From: Pomacea canaliculata
Taxonomy: Eukaryota; Mollusca; Gastropoda; Architaenioglossa; Ampullariidae
DNA: 64,000 bases
Reading direction: 5' to 3'
Assembly: GCF_003073045.1 (NCBI RefSeq)
Contig: NC_037603.1
Span: 18,172,192 to 18,236,191 of the forward strand
Shown here: one piece after another, positions 1 through 13,522 of the stretch
How positions within the stretch are numbered: the first letter of the stretch is position 1
Layout of the letters: every line of letters begins with the position of its first letter
Position numbers and translations under genes: made by a program
Notes under the pieces: generated by a model
Told to the model about the DNA's origin: nothing
Database searches by the model: none
What the model saw: only the letters and a program-made list of their open reading frames with translations

Positions 1-664
1 CACATACCCCTGTTCTCAAGATACGCCATTTTTCATGTGGTCAACGAACAAAGCAACTTAAGGCAAGCACTGTACATACCATGAGATTACCTTTTGCAGC
101 AGACTTATCTGTACATGACACAGCCTTACTGATAAGCCCAAAATAGTCTGATATTATTAAAACGTGTCTTGGATGCAAACTGCACTAAAATAGTGCAGAA
201 ATATTGTATACTTTACTGTAGACAAATAAAGTCAGACAAATATAAAATAAATATGTTTTGTGGATACGATATGAACTGGCGCATTAAGTGTTAAACACTA
301 TGCACAAAATGTTTGCAAAACAATAAATATTATAGCACTTCTGACTAGAATGCATCAGAAGCACAAAAAAGAGACTCTCTTGCTCAGACAACCTGCATCA
401 GAGTTCTTAGAGACAGTGTTGAGCAGGCTAAGTGTCCAAAGTGTCAGGATGTTTGTAAATTGCTGGCATGAAACCCAGCTGAAGACATAAAGTCTCACAT
501 TTTCTTATGCTGGGAAGGTGGTGGGGGAAAACACATTTCATCATAAAGCTTCAAAAGTCTTCTCTAAAAGCCTTGGCTTTTAAAAGTACGGTCAACAATC
601 CATCATACAGAGTTAAAAAGTTTGGCTTTCATTTAATACAGTAATGCATACAAAGCATTTGTTT

Positions 665-697
<33 letters not shown>

Positions 698-3600
698 AGA
701 GATATTATTTCAAGGTCAAAATCTCTGACTTCAAACTTCTTTTTCTAAATATTTCTTGCTTTTCAAAATTCTGGCTAGATTCATTCTACAATATTTTGTT
801 CATAAAAATCTTCTATAAAATTAATTGACACAATTTCTTTGTCTTAAAAATTCTACCAGCTTTCTTTGGTAATTCCAAGGATGTTAGAAAATCACTAGAT
901 GCAGAGATTTGGGAATAGTTATTAAACGGCCGTCTGGTATGATAGCTCCACATCATTTTAGCTAGAAGAAAAAGCAGCTGACTTTCTGACAGTACAATCA
1001 TGCCACAAAATACCCTTCATATCCCCCCCCCCCCCAAAAAATATGGACAGTCATTTAGATGTTGTTGCTCCATCAAAATGATACATCCCTATCAGCTACA
1101 CTAAAACACATTTTAAATTGTAGATGTCTTGCTAGCTAACTGTTGACAGGAAAGATATTTTGGCATCAACCTGAAATAATATCTCTTTTCCTATGCAATG
1201 TTATACATTTTGCCAATTTTTTTTTTTTGCATATTCCAAGCAACATTGAGAGAAAGCACGCTGTAGTGGAAGATGCCGAAAGATCTGAATCTCAGTAACC
1301 CTGCATGAACACAGTTTTCAGCTTTTTTGCAATATCACGTTAGGTTACAACAATGTGACAACAACAACATGCAACAAGATGAACACATAAGTTTTCTAGC
1401 CTGCACCAGATGACAAAAAATTAAGTACCAACTGCATTACTCTTTGTGAAATTAAATTACTTTAATGCATGTGAAAAATGCCTTGATTTTCCCCAAACTT
1501 TGTCAAATTTAAGCATACAGAAATATTACTAACAAGTGACTGAAGTGGGCCAGACAATAAGCAGCAATGTCCTGTTCATGGCCATGCAGTATACTTTCGT
1601 TTCATCGATACAGAGTTGTGGGTAAGAAATTACTTTTTTTTTCCAGGAAATGTTTTAAAATTTATTTAAAATGCACATGGCTACAGGCCTGATGATGTAG
1701 GATTTTCTAGAAAGAAGACCAAAGAGCATCATAAGCTAACAAAATTCAGGTGTTGCAAATAATGTAAAATGGTACTGCAGTTACCAAAAAAAAAAAAAAA
1801 AAAAAAAAAAACCAGCAAACAAAAAACTCCAAAGCAAAACAAATTGCCCAAAGCATAAATGGCCGGCTATATTAGCAAGACCTACATACTACCACTAAAT
1901 CCTTACTGACTGAAGGCCAGACCTGCCAGTTAAATCTAGCTAAACCTACATGTAGATTTGACTAAGCCTACAATTTAAAAGTATTGTACATGTCAAGGCT
2001 TTATTGTAGCCCCACAACAGAGGACTCTAGGCTTTCTGCTCAAAGAAAGATCTGAAATTTCGACCTCTGATCATTATAAGTGCACTTCTTCTAGACATTA
2101 GGAAATTAAAAGCTGATGCATTCATCTGCTGCTAAAGTGAGTAAACAAATATGAAGAAAGATGTCACAGTAAACACTAGAATACTTTCTTTGAAGATGCT
2201 GATATGTGGATTTTGTGTGACATGTTTCACAGTCTTAAACAGACTCCAGTGGGTTTCATTCCACACAAAGGAAATACTTTTTTTTAACTCATCGGACTAT
2301 TTACTGCATAATTCTAACCACTACTGCATTTATGTGGAGTGACAAAAAGATATGGTTGAATGTTCATCAGTCATGAAAGCTAGATAAAACAACAGAGATC
2401 ATCTTATTGAAAAAACTATGATGCCAACACCCAGTCCCCCAACAAAAAAAAAAAAACCCCCAATTTGGACCCTCTCTCACTCACACACACATCTTCACGC
2501 AAAAATTACATGTTGCTAAAAGAACTGCTGTAGTATGGTTAGAAGATTAGCATTACTGATATGGTTATAAAACTTAAGCCATTTACATGGCAGGCAAACA
2601 AACACTTGTCCACAGCAATAAGCTATAACAAAATAACAAAACCCAAAAGCAAGAAAAGCCTACCAATAAAATATACAAAAAGTGCAAAACCAAGAAAACA
2701 GATCTATACACCTCATATCACAAATACTTCAAAACTGAACAGGTTAATAAATGGAAACAACATTTTTTTTTCTTGCTAAAACAGGGGGCTACAAAATAGG
2801 GCACTTGCTCAATCTTACTGTCAAATTCATCTGATCAGTGCGTCAAAATGCCCTTCAGACACGACTGTGTAAATGCATAAGATTAATACAAACGTATGAG
2901 AATAAACAGAATACATCATTAGCATCATCATCCTTCTGAAAGAATTTGATTGACTCCAGTAAGACACTCACAATAGCCTTGCTTAGAAGGATGATGCAGT
3001 ACAGATTCACAGAAAATCACTCGGGCAAATAGTTTGTTATTGCAACTTGAAACTTTTGAAAATTTAAACCTCTATTTAAGTTTTTTTTAAGAAAAGCTTT
3101 AAAAGCATTAAGTAAACATCACATGATAAATTTCTCTGCACCAAATGCAAATGAAAACTATAAATGCATCACTCAAAGCATGTGGCTAATGAAGTTTTTT
3201 TTTAAAAAAGTCACATGAAATGAGACAATTTCTTATAATTTCTTGAGCCACCATGAAAACAATATACTAAAAAAAAATACGACAATATTTTTAACTTTGT
3301 TTCCAAACAAGAAGATTTTTCAAAGATCAAACAGAAGAACAGATATATCGCCAAGATAAATGCCTTGTGACTTAGCCTGCATGTACAGTGATAGCGTGAG
3401 GCGGCTGTCTCACCTAATATATATAGACCTTTCAAGGAGGAAACCTAGTCCAAAAAAAAATGTTACAAAAATCACATCTACTTGAATTGTATAACTTAAT
3501 ATCATACAGGGGAGAGTACATTTATCATACTCAGAGCTTCTGCTTACGCAAAAAATTGCGTACAGTACGCATTAAAAGTTTGGAGGACCCCTTCAATTTT

Positions 3601-6567
3601 CGTCAATGGGGTCCCCTCCAAAGTTGGGCGAAGAACAGGGACCCCTTAAAAATCTGAAGAAGGGGTCCCTGGGACCCCAAAGAATTTAGCCTTAGCAGAA
3701 GCCCTGATACTAATTTCTGAATGATCTTTAATGACTTTCTGAGTAATATGCATGAACATTTATAAACAGAAAAACAATAGTGAAACAAACTACAAAAAAA
3801 CAACAATCAAACAAGTAAACAATGCACATAGCTCTTCTGAGATCTTTACTAATATCTGCACAGATAGTTTTGACATCCTCTGGAGAAACCAGGTTAGCAT
3901 TAAATCATACCAAAATGCACTACGTGAACACCTCTCCTACCTATAACCCAGTCACTGGCCTGATATAAGATATGTTACAGAATCACAATCCATTAAGGTA
4001 AAGCATCTATCAGCTTTGTTTTACTTACGATAAAAACCATCCACAATAACACTGCAGCCTTGTTTACCTGCAACTTCAATGTTAATGCTACTCAATTCAG
4101 ACTGAAATTATCACAATGAGTTAAAACCTCCAAAGAAATATATATATATAAAATTCAGAAGGTAAAAGAGTTGTCCACATGTGCCTTATTATTTAAATTT
4201 TCTCAAATATAGCGCACCAACCATCCTTTTATGGTTAAATTTGGTTTCTGTAAACAGGACTTTTTGATTTTCTGTTTTTGCATTGGAAATACAAAATATA
4301 CAATCTCCTAAACTTGTAAATTCCTTAAACACCAATTTGCATCAAGAGAGATTCTAGGCATGGCCAATAAGTTTGCAAATGGAAAATGAAATTAATCTGA
4401 ACACCAGACGTATCTCCACCCCCTCCGCAAAAAAATATTTTAAGCCTGACAAAAGACACAGTTATGAGTTTTTCAGCTTGCTATGGGTATACATTTTTTA
4501 AATTAAACTAAATTTCCTTGGAATACAATAACACTAAACATTACTAGCACCACTGGAGATTTATACAGTCCTCTAAACATGAGATCTTCTAGATAAAGCA
4601 ATATTTAATAAAGAAAAATGCAAAATATAAAAGTGCCATGTTAATAAAAGACTATTTTAATATTTGATTTTTCAAGTGTGCTTTCCTGTGTTAAAGTATG
4701 TTTACATAAGTTCCTTTATTATAAAACTAAAAGGATATAACTTGTTTACAACACTCGGTTTCCTTTCAGGAAAGTATGATGGGTCTTTCAGTAAACTGAA
4801 AAGCAAGTCTCGGAGACACCTCAAAGCACAGCAACACACACAGAGCAAAGTTGGCAAGGGGGTGGGGGTGTGGTTGGTGTTTTATGCCAAAACAGCAACT
4901 AAGGCTATGTCATGGCTGGCAGCCAGCCCTGTAAACAGATGCCACATGCCACAGAGAAAGTTGGCTGGGACCCAGCAGAGGCAAACACACTAGCAATAAC
5001 AGCAGTTGTTTATAATGCATTATAGGTATGCTTTATGATATTAAAAAATATGTGTGCATTGTGGCATCAGAAATGGTAGGTCATTAGCATTTTCCATAAT
5101 GCCTATACAAATCTGGATTTTTACACAGAATAGAGATAAAATGAATACTGAAGATTGGATTTGCAATATATATATAATCTACCAAGCACCATTCTCCTCC
5201 ACTGTTCATTTTAGAACATCTGTTTGTTTCTTTAAAAAAGACTTTAAAGCACTCTTATGCATCAACAAAAAGGTAGGAAGATTATTAATGAAATACTAAC
5301 AGACACTAAAAACTACTCAGCACTAACTGAAGACAATAGAAGCTCAGAAAACCAAAATCAACCTAAAAAATAAAATACCCTAACTTTTTAAAAAAGCATT
5401 CTTAAACATAATTTCTTTCATCAAGTGTGTTTATATTTAATGTTAACAATTAGCCTTAAAGCCATAAAACATTTTGACAATGCTTTAAAATACAATTCTA
5501 GCGGTGATAAATGTTAATACTGTAAAGGACAAAAGACAGGCACATTAAAGGGATGTTAGAACTTGTGCATAAATACTTTTGAATTTTCTTTTATCAGAAA
5601 TAGTATTAAGTGTCTTTGTGATTAACATGCATAATTCAGAAACTTCATGCTGAAGGCTACACAAAAGTAATGAATTCCTGTCTGGCATAGTATACAAACA
5701 AAAAGCTCTATGAAAATTATAGCTTTTTTTAATTAATGCTTTTTAAAGCAGAACATTAGAGAAGTTTGAGCAATAATGTCTAGCTATGATTAAATAACCC
5801 TAAACCTTCCTTGCCATGTTAAATAAAGCTGAACTTGACATTTCGTTTGCATTTCTTCTTATACAGATGTTTATATAAATAGATATGTTCCCTTTGTTAA
5901 CCTTAGGATAATTAGTGGAAAACATGTTATGTTCCCTTCAATATTCATTTAAAAACACTCTTCTGTAAGTGTATATAAATATATTTGTAGATGTTCATAA
6001 AGTTAAATGATATAAAATGGTTCACTAAGGTTCTTCTTTCTTTCAGCTTAGACATGAAAACTGCGTATGTTATAATCATTAAGCAATTAAGTAATATTAA
6101 CAAAAACAGCTACATGCCCTACCCTGCCTGATCCCTGACAAAAAAAAAAAAAAAAATCTAAAATTTACATCACTAGCAGATTTTATTCTCCTGCCGATCT
6201 TCCTTCCATATACTTAAGTTATTTAGCCGATTTGCATTACTGCAATATTATAAAATAGCAAAAAAAAAAAAAAACATGCGTTGTTTACTATCTACTAGCA
6301 TTACTTTGCTTTATTAGGAAGAAATTCTCTATGAAAACCCCCTGCCCTCATTAAAAAAACCCCCCCCCCCAAAAAAAAAACAAAAACAAACAAAAACAAA
6401 CAACAAACCCCTAAACAAAAACAAACCCATAACAATGTGCACCAAAAGGCACACCTCAAGCTGTTTTCCAACTACTTACAGTGTAAAAGTTAGTTGGTCA
6501 CACAAGTTTTCCGTGTCTTTTGTTAACTATTGATGAAAGGAGAATCGAAACAAAAAGATGGTGGAGG
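1..6567. other. AT-rich non-coding flank, partly MsrB 3' UTR
   Basis: No coding exon is recognisable here. The only open frames are short, low in complexity and match no family I know. The stretch is rich in poly-A and poly-T runs (about 666-683, 1786-1811 and 6140-6156) and has C runs near 1022-1034 and 6359-6370. The right end must hold the 3' UTR of the minus-strand MsrB gene, whose stop codon is at 6568. A minus-strand AATAAA (TTTATT on plus, 6310-6315) lies about 250 bases past that stop and could be its polyadenylation signal. A small inverted-repeat transposon at 3532-3706 is listed separately. Confidence 0.5.
3532..3706. mobile_element. MITE with terminal inverted repeats, copy 1
   Basis: This 175-bp element begins CAGAGCTTCTGCTTA and ends TTAGCAGAAGCCCTG, so the ends are near-perfect inverted repeats. 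The 5-bp sequence ATACT lies directly on both sides (3527-3531 and 3707-3711) and looks like a target-site duplication. The inside has a palindromic GCGTACAGTACGC core and GGGACCCC/GGGGTCCC inverted blocks. A second copy is at 26073-26244. By eye the two differ by about eight substitutions and one 3-bp length change. There is no coding capacity, so it must have been moved in trans. The CAG...CTG ends recall hAT elements, but a 5-6 bp duplication is short for hAT, so the superfamily is open. Confidence 0.85.
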
Positions 6568-9500
6568 TTACACTGTCGTGTGCTTCTTGAAGTCCAGGGC
6601 ACAAGAATTGACACAGTAACGAATCCCTGTTGGTTTGGGGCCATCATCAAAAACGTGGCCCAGGTGAGCACGACAATCGCCACATTTCACTTCCATTCTC
6701 TGTATACCTGTTATCAGAAATGACATTACTTTTACTATTTCTTGCCTGCTGAGCAAAACTAAATCTAATGCACTAAAATCCCAATAGGGCTCAAATGTTT
6801 GCTAATGACCAACACCTAGATTCAAATTTATGCTAAACATTTTCAACTCAAGAACTTGTCTACTGTACCAGACAATTACTCCATTCAAAAGCAGAAAAAT
6901 CTGCTAGAGAGTGATATAACATAAATGTTATTTTTCACGCAGCATTGAGATTGAGACATGAATTCCCCATTCACAAACATATGTGCACACATGCAAGCAT
7001 GTGCGCACACACACACACGCAAAAGTGATCTTTAAAGAAATATGATGTTAATATGTGAGCTGTGCTTCAGTATAACATTTAGATAGGAGTATGTCATTTT
7101 CAGCCAGTTTATTAACGTCTAGTGCATACCCAATAAGGATTTAATTATTCTGATAGTATTTCTTAACTGTTATGCCATGCACAAATTGAGCTAAAAGAAT
7201 AAGTGTATCTGGTTACTCCTCTACACATTTCATAATATCTTTAGTCTGAAAGCTGTGCACAAATTATGCACTTTGGTTACTTACCGTGTGTTGTATCAAC
7301 TGATAAAATAACTCTATCTTTGTTGATGACATCATGAAAGGCAGGCCAGCCAGACTTGGAGTCAAATTTGGTTTCAGATGCAAAAATTGAATTGCCACAA
7401 ACAACACAGTTGTACACACCTTCATCCTTCCAGTTCACAAATTTCCCAGAGTAGGCACTGCATGATGAAAGTAAAAAGCATATTTTACATTCTTACATTA
7501 CCTGCATCAACCCTCAGTCTCAAATATTTTTTTAGATATTTCTAGCCCCCACCCCCCTAAAAAAAAAAGTCTTTCTTGGGGTTTCCTTTTTGCAGTAAGA
7601 CCTCTATATATGAGTGAACCAATATAAGAGCAAATTGTGGAAATTTTGTTCTTACTTATGAGTGGAAATTCAATATACATGCTCGTGTCATTTATATGTT
7701 GTAGCATAAAGTGCTTGGCAACTCTTGCTCTGATAGTGCAGGGTGAGAGTGAGCCAAAACAGGCAAAAACAAGTGATGAATAAAGTAGTAGCATTTAAGC
7801 TTAGGTTAAGTTAAAAAGTTATGAAAAGTGAAAAAAAAAAGTTTTAAAAAAATGTAGTCTTAGTGAAAATCTAAATGTTTTAAGTTTAAAATAGAGTAAA
7901 TAGTGTTGTCTCATCAGCTAATTTATTTAGCACCTGTTTGCTCTCCAGCTCTCTCCCTCCTCCCCAGCCATCTGCCTACCTCCATATTGACAGTCTTCGT
8001 CTCCTTCAAGGTAAGATTGATAAATATAAAATATTCTTTATTATTTTATTATCTATATTATTGTGCCATTAACATTTACTATACAGTACTATTAGAACAG
8101 ATTAAACTTGTATGTAGAGGTACTACTGTATGAGGAGATGATTTATTAGTAAACAAGTTATAGAATCCCACCTCCCCTAAAGAAAGAAAAAAAAAAAACT
8201 ATAAGAAGAAAAATAGTTCTATCTAAAGCTCCTACTTATAAATGCCTTTTTGTGACTGTTTATTTAAGTTAATGTAAAATGTGACCTATTTTATTTATTT
8301 ACCTCTCTGTTCCTTTTTCTTGAGTGACACGAAATTGCATTGGAGACAGCTGTTTTCGCAGCTCTTCTTTTTCCAACTGTACAGCACACTGTCCCTCTGA
8401 CTTACATACTCCCTGAAGTTTTTTCAGCTTTGGTGGCACCTCTTGTTGTTTGGTTACAGTGTGGAGGATATTCATGATTGTTGAACACTTTTTTAATCCT
8501 CTGATTAAAAGATGAGTAATTCTTTGGGTCAGCGCCAACACCAACCAAGGCACATCATAAAGGTGGCCTGATAAGAACAAAACACCCAGTTTAACTAATC
8601 AAATAAATAAAGATTACAAAACTTTATGATTATTAAAAAAATTTGAATTGTATATACACCTACTTCCTTGCCCTCTCCCCTTGACAAAGACACATTGGCA
8701 TTGTGAGTTTTATTTGCCATCTTTGATAACTTTATCTTAATAATAAATAATAGGTTGGCTTGTATAGTGTCTTATCCTCGCCTTTGAAAAAGCTCAAGGC
8801 GCCTCACAAATGACGAATAAGCCCCAGCACACATTAGAGCAGGGGTGGGCAATTAATTTTCCCAAGGGGCTGCATGAGAAACTGGGATGGTTTCAGAGAG
8901 CCGGACTAATATAGTTAACTACCCAATACTGTATATGTATATATACTGGCGGGCAGGCCAGCGCGGCCTGTCAAAGCAGGAGGCGGGCCGCCTTTGCCCA
9001 GGTTTTCTTATAGGTTTACACAGTAGTAATGCTTTTCATGTTACAGTAGTAATAATAATGAACTTATAAAGGGTGTTTTTCTACTTCAGAGTCTGACAGC
9101 AAGTTCAGTAAGCTTACATACATATAAGATAAATATTATTTTCTTCCATCTTTTACCATTCTGCATGACTATGTTGTCTTTCTTTTATTCTGTTTTACAG
9201 TCTCCTATAACATTTTATATTTATAGCGAAGGGGGAGGGGTATTTGTTTTGTCCAATAAACTAGATAAGTGTCTTTATAAGGGATCAGTCAATCTAGATA
9301 TTTACCAATTCATACAACATGAGTGCATTCAACTAGAGCCACTGATAGCAGAAGTTGCTAGTCACAAAACCCAGAATTACAGAACACTTTCAAATTGTCT
9401 TGGTTTCTTGCATCCCCTTCCCTTACTTGTACAGCACTATATTTATTGGGGTACTGAGGCTTGTGATTTTGTTTGCATGCATTTCATGCACACACAAACT

Positions 9501-10249
9501 GATGAGAGGGATTGTTGAATAGCAATAATGATAAATTAAGGTGACAATCTTCAGTTTAAAAATCATTAACTACCTGATATGCCTAATTAGCATATGGTCC
9601 TAGGTATCTGTATTGTTGTCCCCTTTGAGTGTATGATGTTTAAAAGACGTGTAACTCGAGAACGAGTGTAAGGCATTCATCAAGATTTGAAGAAATTCTA
9701 TCTTGCAATGAATTCTACATAATCATATAAAAAAAAATAAAGAAAAAAAACTGCACTATTCCATTTAATGAGAATTTATACGTGCGTCTCAGGTAAACAA
9801 ATGGAATGTGGAGCTTTCACAGAAAATATTGTTATATTCTTACATATGGGCAAGACTATGAAAACTGTCTTCCATATGTTTCCACATAAGTTGTGTTCTT
9901 TATCTAGTTATGTATTGGTTTAAGCATATTCGCTTAAATTTTACACTTCTGAATTGTCACTGACCCACTACGTACTATGCTGCTGACAGATCAGTTTACT
10001 GATTGTTCCCAACTTTCGTCGACTGCTCTCAAGTTCTTGATACTCTAATTTTCTCGAAAGTCATTAACTTGTTAAGGATTAAATCGGATGATAAGTAACC
10101 ACCTTTACAGTTTTAATTACTTTACTGAATGTAATATGAGAAGTATACCTACCGAAGACAGATGATTCCTCAAAATCAACTCCGTTTTCGGCGAACGGCA
10201 AAACAAAATTTTGGATCCATGCTGGAAGATCACTTCCGGATACCAGCAT
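6568..10249 (-). CDS. msrB: Methionine-R-sulfoxide reductase B
   Basis: MsrB reduces the R form of methionine sulfoxide in oxidised proteins and free methionine. Coding exons in transcription order are 10153-10249, 8303-8567, 7285-7457 and 6568-6707. All junctions are GT..AG, the phases agree and the product is 224 aa. The catalytic domain runs from about residue 100 to the end. It has the zinc-binding pairs CVVC (138-141) and CGDC (187-190), the [12 protein letters not shown] motif, and the catalytic cysteine in RYCVNS (C210). Vertebrate MSRB1 has selenocysteine at that position; here it is a plain Cys codon. The candidate resolving Cys214 follows. The first ~95 residues match nothing I know in MsrB, so the start could instead be a Met inside exon 2. 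The catalytic half is certain; the N terminus is less so. Confidence 0.93.
8751..8815. repeat. Short interspersed-repeat fragment
   Basis: The stretch reads as a shared-family motif: a TATAGTGTC..CCTCGCC part followed by CTCAAGGCGCCTCACAAATG. A similar arrangement, TTATATAGCACC then CAAGGTGCTTTAATTAC, appears at 16812-16866 in a centrobin intron. I take both as fragments of a dispersed repeat. Family unknown. Confidence 0.35.
8840..9002. mobile_element. hAT-like non-autonomous element in MsrB intron 1
   Basis: The left end CAGGGGTGGGCAATTAATTT and the phrases GGGGCTGCATGAGAAACTGG and AGAGAGCCGGAC are typical of short hAT (Charlie-like) elements. The right end, GGGCCGCCTTTGCCCAGG, is the imperfect inverted repeat of the left end. 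No clear 8-bp target duplication survives. It has no coding capacity and sits in intron 1 of MsrB. Confidence 0.65.
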
Positions 10250-13200
10250 TATCTTTCCCTTCTCTCAGGGGTGCTAAGAAGGGATGAGACCAATAAAAAA
10301 AGTCGTGAAGTCTCAGTTGGAAATGCTTAGCACTGTGCAGTTTACTTTAACTTCAATCAGAACTATACTGTTTAATTTATATTTCTTAAACCTTAACATT
10401 CTTTGGTAAGTCGTAAAGACTGTAGCCCAAATGAGGCCCAAAATAAGTCGGCCCAAATACTACCTAGCATCACGTGCCCTTATATGGGCAAACAGCCAGA
10501 ATATCAATGTTCCAGAGACCAACCATCGACATCTTTATCAGATTAAAGAAGTGTCTTAAATTACACACACACACTCTGACACACGTACATGGTTACATGT
10601 ACATCTTATAGCCATGCATGTGCAAGGAATTTTGAAGTGGGCAGGATCGAGCAGGCTACATCAGAGAATATATATAGATATCTGTGGTACATCATGGCAA
10701 CAGGAAACAAAACTGGAAGCAAGCAGCACTTCTTAAGTGGCAATCCTTGATCAGGTTACGCATATTGAAGAGATACAATATCCCCAGTTTTGACTGATGC
10801 ACATCCTTTTGGTGATTGATCGGCCGGTCATGGTCAATGGAGCTTCTGATGACATAAAATACCCTGTCAACACTCGGATGTTAGCGCATTTCTTCTTTTG
10901 TCTGACTCTGCCTCTTGTAACAAGATCGTCTTTGCAAGTTTTGGCTGTTGACGACGTCAGGCTTGGCAACTGTAAGACGTGTGCCCATGCCACGTTTAAT
11001 TTGCGTCTTTTCACAGTGGCTAGAAAATCATAGCAGGTATTTGCCTTAGGTTCTTTCGTGCTTCCCTAATAGTGGTATGGAGTTTTTAACAGATATTAGG
11101 GGATTTCTTTTACCATCTCACCCTCAATAATAGCATGCAGTCTCTATATAGTCGATCGATTATATCTTGGGGCTATATATCTATTGTTGATTGTTTGGCT
11201 ACCACAGAGCATCAGTGTTTTGGGTTATGGCATTCGTGAATTTTTCTCAAGAACACTAACAGTGCATACAATTTTTAAATCTCACACTCATTGCAATACA
11301 AAGATACTACATATCTCGTGTGTAAGGTCACATATATGTTGCGTGTTATCATTATCTTAGTATTAGGTGCGCGTGCCCTCGTTCTAGTATCGAACAAATG
11401 CTTTTACAACGGAGTAGAGTCAACTGAAATAATTAAAGTGCGACATAAATAAATGAAAGTAAAATTTTCAGTTGATTTTTTTCTTTAAGTTGGCTTTCCC
11501 TCGTATAACTTGACAAGGCGTTTCTTTCGCGTTCTTCCGCAGTTTCATTTTCTTGTTGTTTTCCCATTTTGTTTGCTCTGGCTAGCTTTAGCGCACACGA
11601 AGTGGGTTAAAAATCTGAAACTACCGCTGAGCGTTGTTGATATGTTGTGTACTGCTCTTACGATAAGCTGTCATGTGCCAACCCATTGCAGGTAAACTTT
11701 TAATTTACTTACTTAAGACAAATCTGATGCAGATACTGAGCTCATTCTAGATTTTATTTAATAACACGAGCGTTATGAGCATGGATCAGCGATGTGGGCG
11801 TTTGCTTGTTGGAGCACGTCTGTCGAACTCGTTTACTGTCGGTGACAACCATTTTAGCTGTGACTGTGATCAGTTCGATTGCTACAGTTGTGGGACACAT
11901 CAGTGATGATTAATTAGTAGAATATTTGTCATGTAATGTGGTTTGTGCTGCCTATTTATTTTAATACGAAAGCAAACCTGAAAATGTAGTCACCGACGCT
12001 TTCATTCTTAAAAAATTTATAACAGATAAATATCATGGCGTTCATCTCTAGTGAACATAAAACAAATTAATTTTTTATATTCGGCTGTTTGTTGATTTAT
12101 GAAAGGTTTGTAAAGTGTCTGATTTTTATTATCAGAATTTTCGTGGAGGATCAAAGTGATTTTTAAAAAAAATACTTTGTTAGTAATTTTTGTGACATGG
12201 TAGGTTAAGAATAGATGGCCAAGTACTGGAGGAATGTCTATTTTCAATAAGAAATGAGCATCTCGTGACATTTTCAGCAACAGCACACAGAACAGTGCAG
12301 ACTCTGAAAACTTAAAGCCTGGATGCCCATCAACTTACTGGAAATAAATGATGACAGAACTGAAGTCCTTTCAGGAGCCTTTGCAAATAGACTGAACTGT
12401 TTTGCTATTTTGCTATCTACCATTTGTACTTTGTGTGGGATGAACATCTTTCTTTCCTAGACCATCAAAATCTTGGTGTTATCATTGACGCATCATTGTG
12501 TTTTGAATTCAATTCAGTCTGAAGTTCATCTTCCTTGTGTCAAATGATCAGTCACATCCATCCCATCCTTATCAGTTTCTGCCACCAGAAAGCTTATGTC
12601 AGGTTTTTTGGTTGTCTTGCTGGATTACTACAGCTCTCAACTTGTCATTTCCTTAACTGCCTACTGGACAAAACCTCAAAGGGCTCAGAGTAATGTTGCT
12701 TGTTTTGTCTTCCTCTATATGCTGTCGTAGTCTTTGTGGCCTCAATATGCTGTCATAGCCTTAATGGCCTCTTATATGTTGCCATAGTCTTAGCATACCT
12801 TCCTGAGATGCTGATGCCTTACCACCCAAGTTGTTCTCTTAAGTTGTGTTGCCCTCCTCTCTGCGCCAAGCATCATTTGGGAGAAATTTGGCAGACATTC
12901 TTTCTCAATTTCCCCACTGTTTAGAATTCATTCTGCCCCTTTATTTTCAAACTATGTCTATGTTCAAAGCTTTCAAGTGTGGCCTCAAAACCCAATGTTT
13001 TAAAGAAATAATCATGCATGTTATTGTGCTCACTTTGTTTCTTCATTTATGCACTTTGTTTATGTTTGCCATTGTGTCTTTTATAGTTGTTCTTATGCAG
13101 CGGATTGAGCTAGCATCTACACTGGGAAATGTGCTCAACAAATTCAATTGTTATATTATAAAAATAGTTTGCATTTAATTAAGAATATGAAGGAAATATT

Positions 13201-13522
13201 GTCTTCTAATTTCTGTTTATATATATACTTCTTCTGACTAGTTGATCAGCTTTCTTAAAGTATTCATCTCAAAATATGTTATCTAGTTTTATCAGATTTG
13301 CAAGTGATGAAGTCATTGATGAGGACAGTTTTTTTCCAAACCTTGTAAAGAAGCTTAATTGCTAGTTAAATACACACTTAAACTGATTAAAGATAGAACA
13401 ATGTAGATTTAATACTTAATGTTGTTATTAGTATGTTCTTTTACATCATGTAATAAGTTTCTGGAGAACATAAAAATTCTGCATAACTTTTTCAGGTTTT
13501 CACAGCCAAGTAGACGTACATA
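10250..13522. promoter_or_regulatory. Divergent intergenic region between MsrB and centrobin
   Basis: MsrB starts leftward at 10249 and the centrobin ATG lies rightward at 13523, so both promoters should be inside this 3.3-kb gap. The centrobin ATG follows acceptor-like AGs at about 13496 and 13506, so a non-coding first exon must lie upstream. Good plus-strand donors are CTTTG|GTAAGT at 10404/10405 and GCAG|GTAAAC at 11694/11695. The first would make the two genes share a head-to-head promoter near 10.25-10.4 kb. No TATA box stands out. A decayed retroelement fills 12.3-13.0 kb. Choice of first exon is unproven. Confidence 0.45.
12305..13015 (+). mobile_element. Decayed non-LTR retrotransposon (RT fragment)
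   Basis: Frame-hopping translation gives fragments in the order expected for the end of a CR1/L2-like reverse transcriptase: INDDRTEVLSG near 12340, DHQNLGVIIDAS near 12460, a worn form of the SRLDYCNSLL..LQRVQN region at about 12600-12690, and SFKCGLKTQCF near 12965. Stops and shifts make it non-functional. It lies in the centrobin upstream region. Confidence 0.65.

Noticed and set aside
4664..4993. A 109-codon plus-strand frame in the left flank
   Set aside because: Low-complexity composition, no domain, no splice or homology support.
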